Shown in pieces: positions 47,101 through 58,123 of a stretch of 64,000 nucleotides of DNA. The notes beneath the pieces were generated by a model that did not search any database, had not been told where the DNA came from, and saw only the letters and a list, made by a program, of their open reading frames with translations. Source of the stretch: Beta vulgaris subsp. vulgaris. Lineage: Eukaryota; Streptophyta; Magnoliopsida; Caryophyllales; Amaranthaceae. The stretch covers positions 11,872,779 through 11,936,778 of the forward strand of contig NC_079206.1 in NCBI RefSeq assembly GCF_026745355.1, in the 5' to 3' direction. The number at the start of each line of letters is the position of its first letter. Position 1 is the first letter of the stretch. A program made the position numbers and the translations under genes.

Positions 47101-50100
47101 ACCCATGTATTGCCTTTTTCTTGAAATACTTTTTATATTGATTTTCATGTGTAACAGGACAAGAGCAGATGGATGAGAGCAGGCTGTGTTGTGAGTACTC
47201 TTCTTCATGCTTAGCTTTTGCCTTAGTAACTCATTAATGATTTCTCAATCTTTTTAAGATTATTAGATGAGGTGATGGCCCTATATTAATTTATTATAAT
47301 AGATGTATGAGGAGTACTATCTTTGTTAGTTTAAAAGGACTAATATAATCTCAACGATCAACTCACAATAACCCCAACTATTAGCCTGACATATGCAAAA
47401 CAGCTTCACTTCATTGCTAACTGGTTGAACCTCTTATAGTATTGATGTGTCAGAATATGTGAATCTAAATGGACCAAATTATGTCATTGTGTTAACCTTC
47501 CTTTCTCTACTCCCCCTTTCCGTCTCATGCAGAGCCCTGACCTCAATCCCTTCTCCAGTTTAATCTGTTGTCCCTACTCAAGTTTTTGTCCCTTTCCGTC
47601 TCATGTGGGAGAGGAATTTATCTCTGTTGGTTTGGTAGGTCGAAAGGGTAGGTTTGGTTCATTAATTATATGAACTCGGCTAGGTCAAAACTTTGCTCGG
47701 GCTTGTCTCTTTAAGAAGCGAAGCCCAAAAGCTTGTGAACTTGCTTTTCCCCCTTTTTTTTTTTTTTGAGGTGTGAAAAAGATTATTTGTATAAACTAAT
47801 ATAAATGCATTTTTAAAGAACCTACTACAATATATATGTATACACTAAATTTACTTACATGAAACATATTAAAATAATACCATGATAAACGTTGGATGAA
47901 TATAATAATTATTTTATTTTTAACTTCTTGGAAATTGCATGATCAAAGGATTTAGGGGCGCATTAAATTGAATACAAAAGAATGAGAATGCTTTAAAAAG
48001 AAAAAGGCTCCTCTGGATTTCGATACAAGCTTATTGTAGACTTCTTCTAAGTTCTAACTCCCAAGCTTTTTTTTGTCCCTCATGAGCCATTACTCAAGGT
48101 GCAATACGGGGGTAGAGAACTAGAGATAAAATCAAACATTGACTTTAAAAGAAGAAACCCATATATTTGGAGCAATGATTATGTTAGCAAAGTAGTTTAA
48201 GGCTCTTAATAAATTAAAAAATAAAAAAGCTTGAACTTATGTTCATTTGAGCTTGAATTGTATTTGGCATTCAAACTGGATACAGCCAAGCCCAATTTTT
48301 GCGTCAAGCACAAGACGAGCTAAGCTATAATAGTCTCGAGCTTAAGCCCAACTCAGATTTTCTATCTTCGAGCCAATCCCAATTTGAACTTCAACCTCAA
48401 CCCGAGCCAAGCTCGAGGGTCTAAAGCTCGAGCCTAGCTCAAATTCATTCAATGATCAGGTCAAGCTTGCTCGATTAGCATTTTAGCACTCCCAGGTTTG
48501 GCAAAAGCTGTGGCTATGAATAGTGTGTGTGAGAGAGCACGGTGTCTAAAAAAAAAGGCCTTGAAATATGCTTTAAAATGAAATTAATCGATAAAACAAG
48601 TCAATGGTAAGGTTGGACCGTTTTGGGAAGGATCAGCTAAGAGGTGGAATTATACTCAAGTTAATCAATATTTAAGTTTATTATGAGAGAAGGTCCCCAA
48701 TGATTAGGAATACTATTGTCAATTTTTTCTTCTTTATATCATTACGGCCTTAGTTATGACAACCAATGTGATGTTTTACTTGAACCTGTTTTTTGCTTAA
48801 TAGAAGGTCAAACTAAACTTATTAAATGGCATCATTTCTTTAGATGCTGTAAACTAAGGAAAATCTTGTGAGGAAATTCATAACATAACTCATTAAACAT
48901 TATGGAGAAAGAAATAAACATGTGAGATATTAACAGACTGAGGCCATACACTTAAGGGAGCATATATAATTTTCCTAATATTTGGAAGAATGTTGGTGGA
49001 TAGGTCATTGTCCAGAGTTCAAAATCTGGATTCCAACATGGTGGTATCAGTCTTGCTTGTGTGTGTATCTTTACATTAGAAAAGCTTGTCTGAACTTTTT
49101 CAATATCTACAATGATGTTTACAAAATATGTGTTTCAGCCTTGGGAAGAAAGAATGAAGGAAGCTCATGATCAAGGAACTCTTGTTCTGCTACAGAACTT
49201 GGATCCCACATACACCTCGCTTGAAGTTGAGGTAGCGATCTTACAAAATCCTCTATCATGGAGTTAGTTATGCATTTGGCTTCTGTTACAATTTATAATC
49301 TGTACTCTTCTTAGTTAGCTTAGGATTATGTGATGTGATCCAATTATGTGTGATGTTAGAATTTTGTGTCTTTGAAACATGCGCTTCATTTTCACTGTAG
49401 ATCTTTTATATAACATGATCTAGTTCATAAATGATATTGTTGTATATTGCCTATCCATCTTAAATTTTATTTGGTTTGTGATTGGAAATAGAACTCAATC
49501 AAAAACTAATGAAAGACGGGTTTTTTTAAAAGAAAGTTGTTAAAAAAAGCACATGTGCTCACAAACCAGGAGCTCAAATCTCAATGAATGGGTAGTATTG
49601 ATTTATCGCTCCTCTATCTGCACAAAAGCCCATTCGCCCAAATAAAGGAGAATGGAAAACAAGCTACAATATATAGTTTGTGACTGTTTTTCCCTGTTTC
49701 GGGAGCATGTTTTTTAATTTCGGTTATCGCTGCATGTTTTGTCAGAACATAGTTTGGTGTGGTTTTGGATATCACTGCACTGCAAAAATAACACCACATA
49801 CTGCTACTTCTAGCCCACATTCTGGTAAGTCGACCATTACTTTGCATTTTTTACCTGACAAACTAACGTCTCCAGTTTGGCTATAATTCAAGCAACATTT
49901 GAAATTTTTGTTTGTAGGACAAGCTTTTGCTATCTTCAAAACCCAGGTTATAGCAAATAAGGTCATTGGGAAGCTGGGTGAGGAGTGCTTAATGCTCCCA
50001 AATGGAAGGTGTGTATAACATTCATATGCATTTTCTTGTTTGCTTTGATACATTGATTGGAGGGGGGAGGAGTGGAAGGACTGAGTGTAAGTGCTTTATG

Positions 50101-52294
50101 CTCCCAAATGGAAGGTGTGTAGAACAACTCTTTTATTTCAAGAAATTTTCATATTTGGAGACGGAGAATTCCGAACACATTAATTGATGTGATTTACAGA
50201 TTTGTTTAGAGTTGGCAGGTTCTTAGCTCTTACTCTGAAATTGTTAAATCTGTTCTTTCATTTTCTAGTAGTTCCAGTTTGTCATTCTGAACTGTGCCTA
50301 ACATTTTAGGCTTGTATTCCATTTGATTGAAACTTTAATTGTTTTCTGCATGTGACTTCTATAGCTAGAGGATAATTGGTTGTTCATGTGTTTCCAGACC
50401 TCTTGTAGGAAGCAGTGGGGTTCTAAGATTTCCTGGAAAGCAATCTTCATTCCCTGGTCACCTGGTCATTGACAAAGTTAGACAGCAAACACAACGGGAC
50501 TTGGTAATGTTAATTGACTAAATTACAACATATGGCGACACCAGTACGACTTAACTTCTTGCCTTAGTCACTTCGAAGTTGTCGTTGATTTTTCGGAAAT
50601 TCTACATGGTGGCCTCTTAATTTCAATTTTTCTATTTTGTGGCAAGCCAATAAAAGATTTATACCAAGTGACATCCTAGTTTGACCAATTATGCTTAGTG
50701 ACCATAATTCACTTAAAACCTAGTTAACCATCCAATTAAAGGTGAATTACTAACTTGTCCCTAAGTTAATTATCCTAACATTAAAAAAAACCCTCCTATC
50801 CCTCATGTTTCTTACCCTACTTTCCCTGTTCATTGCTCTCATCTCTGTGCTAATAACACTGAAATCTTGGCCAAATTATGGCAACTTGTGTTTATAATAA
50901 ATGTAGATGTTACTTTTGTAGTTCTTATATCAGCACTGCATTAACAAATTTATTTATACAACTAGGATACAAAATAAAAATTTCCTCTCTGTGCCTAAAC
51001 TTTCTAACTTTATACTGTCATGACAAATTGATTATCCAACAGATTAACATAAGAAAAGAAAATCAATCTATAACTTCTGAAAGTTGGAATAATAACAACA
51101 TATGATCCCATTTGTTTGCTACAACGGGGATTTTCTACAAATCAAAGAGCTTCCCAAGTTACATCCTTCTTAATTTGTTGGCACAAATGTTCAATATGAA
51201 TGTTCTTTAGCAGCACAAAATACAAATACAATGAATGATCTTTCTATAATAAGGGGTTTCTGTTTTCAAGTATTATTTTATATATAAAAAAAAAGAGATG
51301 AGTTCCAATCGAAAAACATTGATTCATATAGTGATTGAAATTGGTTAATTTTGCTGTTTTTTAAAGTGCGATTGATTCATATAGTTATTTGCTCCAATTG
51401 AATGTAAAAACGTTGAATAAGAACATGCTTATTGATCAAGTTTCAAGTGTTTAAGAGGCAAGAACTCTGTTCTCAACTTCACATAAGTAAGTTAAATTGT
51501 TGGAGCATGAAGTGTGACAGAACTGTAGGCTATTGCAAGCATTTATGGCTGATATTTTGGTTTAGACTTTAAGAAGCCCTAGAAATCTTGCATGGGGGTG
51601 GGAGAAGAGGGAAAGAAAGAGAGTTTATGAGAAGGAAAAATAACTAGAAAATTGTGATTTTTAATCATGTGTGGGAGGGTTTTTATGTTAGGATAATTAA
51701 CTTAGGGACAAGTTAGTAATTTACATCTAATTGGATGGTTAATTAGGTTTTAAGTGGATTAGGATTACTAAGTATAATTGATTAAAGTAGATGGTACTTG
51801 GTATAAATCTTTTATTTGCTTGCCACCAAATAGAAAAATTGAAAGTAGGAGGTCTTGCCTGCACTTTGGGGGTGTGGATTTCCTCTTACCATTCCCTCCT
51901 ACTCCCAAGTCCCAAGGGGCTTTGCCTGCAAACTTAGGGTGCCCTTGCCTACAAACCTAGGGTGCCTTCTTCTTACGTACCTTAAAAAAAAATGTAGAAT
52001 TTCCCTTGATTTTTCTATGTAACATTATTTTTGGTATTTTTTATTTCCAGAGAGAAGCAGTTTCTACCTCTCATTCATCTCAGCCAAACACCCTTGAGTA
52101 TGAGATGGCACTTGATTGGGGCGTACTACAAGAGAGATCAGACAAGTGGTGGAACAAGCTGCATCAGGTCTGTAGAGTTTTGTGGGGTGAGCTTCGTATC
52201 TTACTTGTGCTAATTTCTCAAATCTATTTGTACCCTTTTGCAGATCCAAATAGAAGAAATTGAAAAGTTGAAGGCAAGGCTGAAGCCAAACTGA
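35163..52294 (+). CDS. ASI1-like: BAH and RRM domain protein, ASI1/IBM2/SG1 family (10 coding exons, 979 aa)
   Basis: ASI1/IBM2 proteins bind genes with heterochromatic intronic elements and promote full-length transcripts by restraining intronic polyadenylation. Predicted coding exons: 35163-35540, 42658-42826, 42914-44736, 47158-47190, 49139-49231, 49746-49824, 49918-50008, 50398-50503, 52051-52167, 52244-52294. All junctions are GT-AG and phases match, summing to 980 codons with the stop. The BAH domain (about residues 35-180) shows FYESFTYEGVEYHLYD, VEPYIGKLIQI, LWFFHPSEISNYL and, after the 7.1-kb intron, GKCNVLCISKDHRN and DYVFYRTFDV. Residues about 184-790 are a disordered Lys/Ser/Asp-rich region from one large exon. 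The RRM (about 814-895) has LVLLQNLD and GQAFAIF as RNP2/RNP1. The C-terminal part has EYEMALDWGVLQE. The start was chosen because MADARCEKRHDDVDFSWG matches where the family begins; the frame is open further upstream. No internal stop was found. Exon ends are predictions. Confidence 0.87.
39537..39936 (-). repeat. Possible solo LTR (copia-like)
   Basis: On the minus strand it starts TGTTGGAGATATAATGCAAA, like many copia LTRs, and ends ...TTTGAGTGCACA, giving TG...CA ends over 400 bp. A TATATTTAAGG promoter-like motif is near the middle. No 5-bp target duplication is visible and no coding remnant is nearby, so a solo or truncated LTR is the best reading. Confidence 0.4.
40173..40404. mobile_element. 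Stowaway-like MITE (232 bp) in intron 2
   Basis: TA-flanked ends ACTTCCTCCGCTCCCATTTAATTGCAAC and the mirrored GTTGCAATCAAATAGGAGGAAGT form a terminal inverted repeat of about 25 bp; the motif AATTGCAACAC is repeated internally near 40191 and 40231. It abuts a truncated copy of the 261-bp family immediately to the right. Confidence 0.8.
40403..40589. mobile_element. Truncated, diverged copy of the 261-bp MITE family
   Basis: ATCTTTAGTTACG, AAGATGAATCAAATAAGATC, CATTTGACTATGTTATTTCTT and the terminus GGAGGAAGTA align in order with the right three quarters of the element at 30489-30749, with many differences. Its left quarter is missing and is replaced by the MITE at 40173-40404, suggesting insertion into or deletion of the older copy. 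Confidence 0.65.
40828..40919. mobile_element. Very short Stowaway-like MITE (92 bp)
   Basis: TA-flanked element with ends TACTACCTCCGTTTTATATT and the mirrored TATTAAACGGAGGTAGTA. The arms continue inward (ATTATTTGGAACG / CGTTGCAAATAAT) so that nearly the entire element can form a hairpin. Confidence 0.85.
41953..42150 (+). repeat. 98-bp tandem duplication in intron 2
   Basis: GTCTACTAGTTGGAAAGCTA at 41959 recurs as GTCTACTAATTGGAAAGCTA at 42057, followed in both by TCGTTTACTTTCTTCCAAGA and AGAATGTGAGA. The copies differ at a dozen or so positions. Confidence 0.85.
43639..44200 (+). repeat. Imperfect ~318-bp coding duplication in exon 4 of the ASI1-like gene
   Basis: The protein segment starting VQKLKSANDYSALEEQPSKK (43639) is followed 106 residues later by VQKLKSVDDSGSLKDRRSKN (43957), and similarity continues through GGICTHKYATNSAANN / GGISTHKSATVSAANY and GTSN. 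It is a diverged in-frame tandem duplication within the disordered linker between BAH and RRM. Confidence 0.85.
44302..44391 (+). repeat. Three-copy 30-bp in-frame repeat (10 aa) in exon 4
   Basis: Three head-to-tail 30-bp units starting AGTGATAGAAGCAAGTTGGA at 44302, 44332 and 44362, identical to each other, encode SDRSKLDRGT three times. Perfect identity points to recent slippage or unequal exchange and likely length variation between individuals. Confidence 0.95.
44737..47157 (+). other. Intron 4 of the ASI1-like gene
   Basis: 2.4-kb intron, donor GTAAGTGTG, acceptor TGTGTAACAG. It contains a MITE-like end near 45926 (CTCCCTCCTAGATTAGTTCG) without a clear partner; I see no other recognisable feature. 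Confidence 0.6.
47191..49138 (+). other. Intron 5 of the ASI1-like gene
   Basis: 1.9-kb intron, donor GTGAGTAC, acceptor TGTGTTTCAG. The stretches near 47640-47750 and 48240-48490 are rich in GAGCTCG/GAGCTTG/AAGCCCA motifs like the interiors of some hAT elements (compare 7111-7510), but no clean ends are visible. Confidence 0.5.
50091..50121 (+). repeat. Duplicate of the exon 8 end with its splice donor, inside intron 8
   Basis: The 31 bp at 49985-50015, which hold the last coding bases of exon 8 (LMLPNGR) and its GTGTGTA donor, recur 106 bp downstream at 50091-50121 with one mismatch. The second copy therefore offers a decoy donor at 50115 in the same local context. Confidence 0.85.
50608..51856. 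mobile_element. MULE-like element with ~200-bp TIRs in intron 9 of the ASI1-like gene
   Basis: The left arm (about 50608-50800: TTTCAATTTTTCTATTTTGT, AAAAGATTTATACCAAGT, TTAACCATCCAATTA, ACTTGTCCCTAAGTTAATTA) is mirrored with about 85-90% apparent similarity in the right arm (about 51655-51856). There is no transposase and no recognisable captured gene; the interior is AT-rich. Exact ends and target duplication could not be fixed by eye. It fills most of the 1.5-kb intron 9. After the right arm a short GGGTGCC...TTGCCT repeat occurs (51913-51966). Confidence 0.75.
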
Positions 52295-53590
52295 GAAAAT
52301 TACTCTAGCTGGTTTCACTAGTAACAACTTGGTGATTCTGCTGTTTTTGACTTTTTTGTATCAAACTGGAAGGTTCAAGCATATAGCAGTTCTTTTTTGG
52401 TATGTGCTTTTCTCCTATTATGTTTTTTCCGCTTTTTTTCTCCTATAGAGTGGTAGTATTACAACTTCCATGTTTCAATTATATGTGCTACAGATGAATT
52501 TGTGGATGAAATCTCTCTCCTTTTCTTTTCTAGCTGAGATTGATAGGATGATTAATTATGCAGGTATTAGAAAGATGTACATATTCGATCTCCTACTGGA
52601 ACTAGGGCTCTGAAAGTCCAGCAACTGCTGGTAACCAAGAAGAAATATCGGTCTTCTAATGTGACATACTGTAAATGATATTGCCGAATTTTTAGCCTAG
52701 CAACTTCTGTGGAGTACTTGGTAGCAGCTGCCTACTTTTTTTTTTTTTACTGGGTTTAATTTTTTTTTTTTAAGAGAAATTTCATTAACTGAAGCCAATC
52801 TACATCTACAATAAATATTAAAGAGAAACAAGATACAATTAAACAAGGTTAAATTAAATTCGTCTTTGAAAAAACTACAATGAACTAGATTGAACAATAC
52901 AGTGCAGCGTCTTTGTATTTGTTGACTCAAGCTTCTATTGAAGAGGAAGTTTATCATTCTGACATAGTTTTAGAAGAGTATTCTTGATCGAGTCATGTAA
53001 ATCGCATTCGAGATTTCAATACTTTTATGTTGAGTCTTGAACTTTAACCAATAAGAATAATTTCTCATATTTAAAAATAAAAAAACCTTACTCACAACTC
53101 TCATAGGGGAGAAGGAGATTTCTACAATAGATATTAAAAATCAATAAAAGGGTTTAAAGATATCTCATAAAGAGATACTAATTTATTCAACAAAATAAGA
53201 AAATGAACTAAAAATTGATAATAAAAAAGGAAAAAGGGGCTTGTTATAAATGAAATCATTTATGGTAGCCTTTAAACCCTTGAAGAAGGGGTAGAGGAGA
53301 CTCAGGTTTTAGAGAGAAAAGAGAGAGCGGGGGGTGGCTATTGTTTTCGTAATGCTTTCTGGGGGTTTACTTTGGTGGTGTAGTTACTTGCCATTACTAT
53401 CATGTCGCTCATATATGTAGAGATTTGTAAAAATTATGCCACTATTATCATGTCGCTCATATATGTAGATATTTGTAAATATTATCTGGGTAGTCTTTGC
53501 ACTTTCGTACTTTTATTTTGTTACTTCGTGCTTCAAGCTTCATCAAGCCTTTTATTTTCCCACCCATATCCTCTCTCTGAAGTTCCAAGT
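52295..53590. other. 3' flank of the ASI1-like gene with LINE tail debris
   Basis: The 3' UTR probably runs to between 52.6 and 52.7 kb. From 52735 a poly-T run followed by AAGAGAAATTTCATTAACTG is, on the minus strand, like the A-tailed 3' end of a LINE (TTAATGAAATTTC then A tail), probably a short 5'-truncated copy to about 52960. No other gene is seen. Confidence 0.45.
53392..53487 (+). repeat. Two-copy 48-bp tandem repeat
   Basis: CATGTCGCTCATATATGTAG begins at 53401 and again at 53449, followed by AGATTTGTAAA / ATATTTGTAAA in the two copies. Confidence 0.85.
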
Positions 53591-53596
53591 TGTATC

Positions 53597-54533
53597 TAGA
53601 GGCGGATCTAGGATTATAAATTTGGGGGATTTAAATAAATAATTTAAGACAGTAAAGAACACAACTAAGAAATCGGCCAATATTTTCGTCACATGTATTG
53701 ACAATGAGAAACTGAGTTTTAAGGATGATAAATCTAAAAACTTATATCATTCACGGCAACTATTAAGAAATTATTTCATTATTGCATATTGGAACTCCAT
53801 CCCTTTTTTTTTTTACTTTTATGACTTTATACTCTCAAACACGAAAGTTTGATCATTAATTTCTTAATTACTTATCACTACTACAAAGTATAAGAAGTTG
53901 ATGATTAGAAAACATACATATAGATTAGTAAGTTCACCGTCTTACATAATGACATATTTTTGACTTAGTCAGACATAGAATATAGAAAGTGCATATATTC
54001 GAATTGTTGCATTTATTTAAAATTGAATGGAGCACTCGTTATTAATGTGTGACAGAAAATCGATGATCAAAGACCCTAAGTTGGACTTGGACATAATAAT
54101 ATATAAATTGATAGTCTGTAAACAACTAATACAGTGGATATTATATAGAAAGGGAAAAAAAAATCTTCACATGAACCAAAAAACATTATTCTTTAAAAAA
54201 AAATGAAGTTATAACCAAAAATCATTTGACTAGCAGATAAATTGAACCATGCTTTATTGTACATTAACCAAAAAAACATCATTGTTTAAAAAAGAAAAAA
54301 GAAAGCTAAGCAAAATCATCATTTGACCAGTGCGAGGAGTCGAACCCCAGCACTGTGATTCTTGCAAGCTTAACATTTCCGCCGCTAACCACTAGAGCAA
54401 TTCCAGTCCATGTTTCCATACGCGCGAAAATTTATCCTATTGTACTTTGTGTTTGATGAAACGAGGAAAATAATTTTTTTTTTATTTTTTTGGGGGTCGA
54501 GGCCACCCAGGACCCTTCATAGGTCCGCCTCTG
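53597..54533. mobile_element. Non-autonomous hAT element (937 bp) with 8-bp TSD
   Basis: GTTGTATC flanks both ends exactly (53589-53596 and 54534-54541). The termini TAGAGGCGGATCTAGG and, reverse-complemented, CAGAGGCGGACCTATG match at 13 of 16 positions, the GAGGCGGA-type end common in plant hAT elements, with GGGGG just inside both. There is no transposase. A tRNA-like segment is embedded near the right end. Confidence 0.88.
54325..54409 (-). pseudogene. tRNA-like segment (tRNA-derived SINE head or tRNA pseudogene)
   Basis: On the minus strand a canonical B box GGTTCGACTCC (54346-54336) lies downstream of an A-box-like CTCTAGTGGTTAGCGGC (about 54395-54379), at the spacing of a tRNA gene with a variable-arm-sized middle. 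The acceptor stem does not pair convincingly (GGACTGG...), so it is not a functional tRNA. It is followed on the minus strand by AAAACATT/T-rich sequence like a SINE body. It lies inside the hAT element and probably inserted there. Confidence 0.5.
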
Positions 54534-54777
54534 GTTGTATCATAGGAGAGATCAGCTTGGATGGTCAATCTACTGAAATTGCCAGTTTGAGATGATGTAT
54601 AGAAAAGGTTACTCAACACAACAAAACAATGAAGTTTGTTTAGGTTTGGATGTTAAAGAGTTGAACCAAAGCCAAGCTTGGGGTTATGTTCACTTGTTCA
54701 GGTTGTAATACTTAGCTTGCACAGTTGCACTAATACTTTGGTCCGAGTGATGCCTCGGATCAGTTATAATTATCAAA

Positions 54778-55040
54778 TACTTCCTCTGTTTTTTTTTATA
54801 TCTTTCTCACTTTCATATGCACATCTCCCAATGCACATATTTGAACTTAAATATCTTTCATTATATATTAGTAAAAATTATAACGATTGAATATTAATAA
54901 TGTACTAATTAAGACGAATCAAACAAGACCCCACATGATTATATTTTTTCTTATAAATCGAAAAAAATTGAGAAGATTCTCTCTAAGTATGAATAGTGTC
55001 AAGATTCTAAGTGTGAACGATAAAAAAAACAGAGGGAGTA
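54778..55040. mobile_element. Diverged member of the 261-bp MITE family (263 bp)
   Basis: TA-flanked, with ends TACTTCCTCTGTTTTTTT and AAAACAGAGGGAGTA. Internal blocks AAGACGAATCAAACAAGA, CCACATGATTATATTTTTTC and GAATAGTGTCAAG match the family at 18974/30489 in order and spacing, with many substitutions. Confidence 0.75.
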
Positions 55041-55315
55041 TATTGTTATTCATAAATCTCATACTTGATTTTATTAGCTTTTCTTAATATTTTATCTAGT
55101 GCAAAATTGAAAATGGACATTATGCATGACAAATCCTTTTTCAAAAAAAAAATATAAGGAATTGGGGATAAAAATAACAATTTCAATGGAATTAGGGTAA
55201 AAAAATGTTATTACTTAATAAAAGTAATAAAGATCAAAAGGCTTGTCTATATTTTTATGATTACATATAATTATAAGACTATATTATGTTGTACTTTAAA
55301 ACATTAAACATTTAA

Positions 55316-55450
55316 ATTGTAGTGGATTAGTGGTTAAACTCTCACATTTCATTTCAATGGTCATGTGTTCGAATCTTATTAATTACTTATTGTTAATATT
55401 TTTAAATTAGATTATAAATATGTGTGTCAAAAGCTTGAGCACAGTGCTAC
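55316..55450 (+). mobile_element. Possible tRNA-derived SINE
   Basis: An A-box-like TGGATTAGTGGTTAAAC (55323-55339) and a B-box-like TGTTCGAATCTT (55366-55377) occur at tRNA-like spacing, followed by unrelated sequence. Ends and target duplication are not resolvable. Confidence 0.4.
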
Positions 55451-55739
55451 GTGGTGCCATTCCTTTGACAGGAATGTTTTTTAATGTATTAGTATACATT
55501 CAAGCTATTTTTTTCATAATTCTTTGTGTTGTTTTTCTGTAATTTTTTTAATGACGGCAAAATAGAATGTTCGATTACTAGATGTATGCCTTGTAGGAAT
55601 TGACAAGGGAGGAAAGTTCGTTTGGGTGATCCTCCATGCAAGCTCTCAATTGTTCTAGGGAAAGAGATAAGTTCAATGGAATAGGCCACTCTATTACACA
55701 GTTAGCTAGCATGAATAAAAGAACAAAATTCAAAATTAT

Positions 55740-57085
55740 TCCTTAAGGATAAGATGTCATCAATCACAATTTGGGTGGTTGTTCGAACTCGATCTCCCTT
55801 CAGCATTCGAACTACCATGAGGCAGTTTGACTTAACCTCCATGTACCTAAAGCCTGCATCGTAAGCGAGCTGGAAACCTAATTTATAGTCGTGGTTCTCG
55901 CGATCTCTGATTGTCAGTCCTTCTCCAAGCTTTCTCCAGCACGATTAGAACATCACCCACTCCATCTTGCACCACCATTCCAAGTCCACATCGACCATCC
56001 CTAATTGTTGGGCTAGTGTTAATCTTACATGGTTTCGTCAAGGGCTTCAGCTAGTGAGTTTACTCCTTCGTGTGACTAGAAGTGGGACATTCTTCATGTT
56101 TCACAGCCATTTCATATTCCCAAAGTATTAGCTTCAAGGCCTTCTCACAAGCCAGTTGTGCATCACCTCTCTTCTGATAAAAAACCCACCCATTCTCATA
56201 TTCCATTTTTCATAGAGCTATCATAACCACTTCCCACGCTCATGGCATAATACATATTTCCACCATAGAGCAACACCAATTAAGAAAGCTCGAGTCTTTC
56301 TTTTCCTCATTCTTGAAGCGTATAGAAGAAATTAGCCATAGTGCTTTACTTTCACTACACCCCTGACATCAAATGCTCCACATCCTCGCTACATTCCCCA
56401 CACCTAGGACATCTATAATCAACATCCAACCCTCTAGATGCCAACGTCCTTCTCGTTGGTGATCCATTATTTAGCGCACACTAAACTAGGTTTTTAACCT
56501 TTTGAGGGAATATAACACTCCATATTCTTGCCCATAACTTCTTATATGGATCTCCATGAGACCCTCCCATATTACCACTCTTATCCGTTTGCAAATGATA
56601 CGCGCTTTGGACATTAACTCCCCACTTTTTGTGTGAATCAACATAAGGAAGTTTGCACTCCAACTCTCCGAGCATATCACACTTTTAATAGCGTCCAACT
56701 CCATCATCATGATCAAGTTCGATAGCTCCTCTACCTTCCATCCCGTTCCATCTTCCATTCGCCAATTCGCCACACAACCCATCATATCCTCAATTGGTGG
56801 AGTGGGGGAAAACCTCCCCCCATGAAGGGATGGAAGCCACTTATCACTCGAACACATCATTTTCCTACCATCCTCCACCACCCACCTAGACCCTGATGTA
56901 GCAACGCTCTTGCTCCAAGGATAGAGCGCGAAGTATAGTAGTATTGGAAGGAATTTAGGTTCCCAAAAGCTCACGTGAAGAAGGTACTTCCCTTAAAAAC
57001 CTGTGCAGCAAAGGAACCCAGGTTCAGCTGCCAACACTGTTTTGCCAAGAGAGCATCATTGAAAGCGCTGAGATCCCTAAGGCAA
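55740..57085 (-). pseudogene. Degenerate LINE retrotransposon, C-terminal part
   Basis: Read leftwards from 57085: an LRDLSAFNDALLAKQCW block (end of reverse transcriptase), SRWVVEDGR...SDKWLPSLHGGRFSPTPP (56890-56800), a zf-RVT domain (HTKSGELMSKA / VNVQSAYHLQTD, KLWARIWSVIFPQKVKNLVW, CPRCGECSEDVEHL), then an RNase H remnant (GRCGLGMVVQDGVGDVLIVLEK; EVKSNCLMVVRMLKGD). Many stops and frameshifts. This is the same class as the remnant at 960-2990 but in the opposite orientation. Its truncated 5' side abuts the MULE transposase remnant at about 57085-57090. Confidence 0.8.
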
Positions 57086-57087
57086 AC

Positions 57088-58123
57088 AAAGTTGTTTCCA
57101 ACTCAAGGCATAAACCTATCATAACTATGTTGGAGGACATCAGGGAGGGGATAATGGAGAGGCTGCACAAGAAGAGTGATGAAATAGGTAAGAAAAAGAT
57201 GATGTTGTGTCCAAGAATACAACAGCAAGTTGAAAAGCACAAGATTTTTGCTAGGGGATGGAATGCATTCTGGGATGGAGAGTTCTGTTATGGGGTGAAG
57301 GAAGGGGCAACATAAACAAAATATATGGTGAATTTGGATGCCAGAAGTTGCAGCTGTAACGGATAACAGATAAGTGGGATTCCTTGCAAACATGGAGTAG
57401 TTGCAATTTGGAACAAAGTTGATCAACCAGAACAATATGTTAACCAATTCTTCACAAAACAAGTGTATTTGAAGGCATGTGACTACTTGTTGGAGCCTCT
57501 AAATGGACCAGAAGAGTGGCCTAGTTCAGAAACTTTGGTCATTGCCCTAAAACTGAAGAAAGTGAACAACATACGCCAAGTGAAGAGAAGGAAGGAAGTA
57601 AAGTCGAGAAATTTGGAAAAAAAAAAAACAGGCTCAGTAATGACATGCAACCTATGTGGTCTTCAAGGGCCTAACAAGAGAGATTGCAAGAATGTACCTA
57701 GAGTATGTGCACATAGGTGCAAGTGAATCAAGTACTAGCCATCATAGTAGGAGCACTAATGCACCCATGCACCATAGAGGTGTAGGTGTATACACCTACC
57801 CAAGTGGCTACCAAAGAGTTATTACTCTCCAAGCCCAACCACCACAACAACCACCAAGTCAACCAACACTTCAGCCAACACCCCAACCAATCCATCACCC
57901 AATCCCACATACAACACAACAACCACACAACCTACCCATCCAAAGAAGAGTAACATATTATTTAGATTATGAGGGTGAACAGACTATATATTCATTCAGC
58001 CAAGACTACTCATTCAGTCAGTCACAACCAAAGAAGGGTTCACAAGCTTCACAAACAATAACAAGTCAAGCGTTACAGATATGTGATTTGATTGAATTAG
58101 CTAACATTTTTATTACCTTATAA
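57088..58123 (+). pseudogene. MuDR-like transposase C-terminal remnant (MULE)
   Basis: The translation begins within the transposase domain: SRHKPIITMLEDIREGIMER then PRIQQQVEKHKIFARGWNAF. A SWIM zinc finger follows, SCSCNG...GIPCKHGVVAIW, with its C-x-C at 57349-57357 and C-x-H at 57385-57393, and then a CCHC knuckle (CNLCGLQGPNKRDCKN; the usual His is replaced by Pro). After a frameshift near 57700 comes a Pro/Gln-rich tail (QPPQQPPSQPTLQPTPQPIH) ending at 58123. An in-frame TAA (57364-57366) lies inside the SWIM finger. The N-terminal two thirds, including the DDE catalytic core, is missing, so it is dead. Confidence 0.85.

Noticed and set aside
54325..54409. Functional nuclear tRNA gene
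   Set aside because: Only the internal promoter boxes fit; the acceptor stem does not pair and a normal anticodon arm is not evident.
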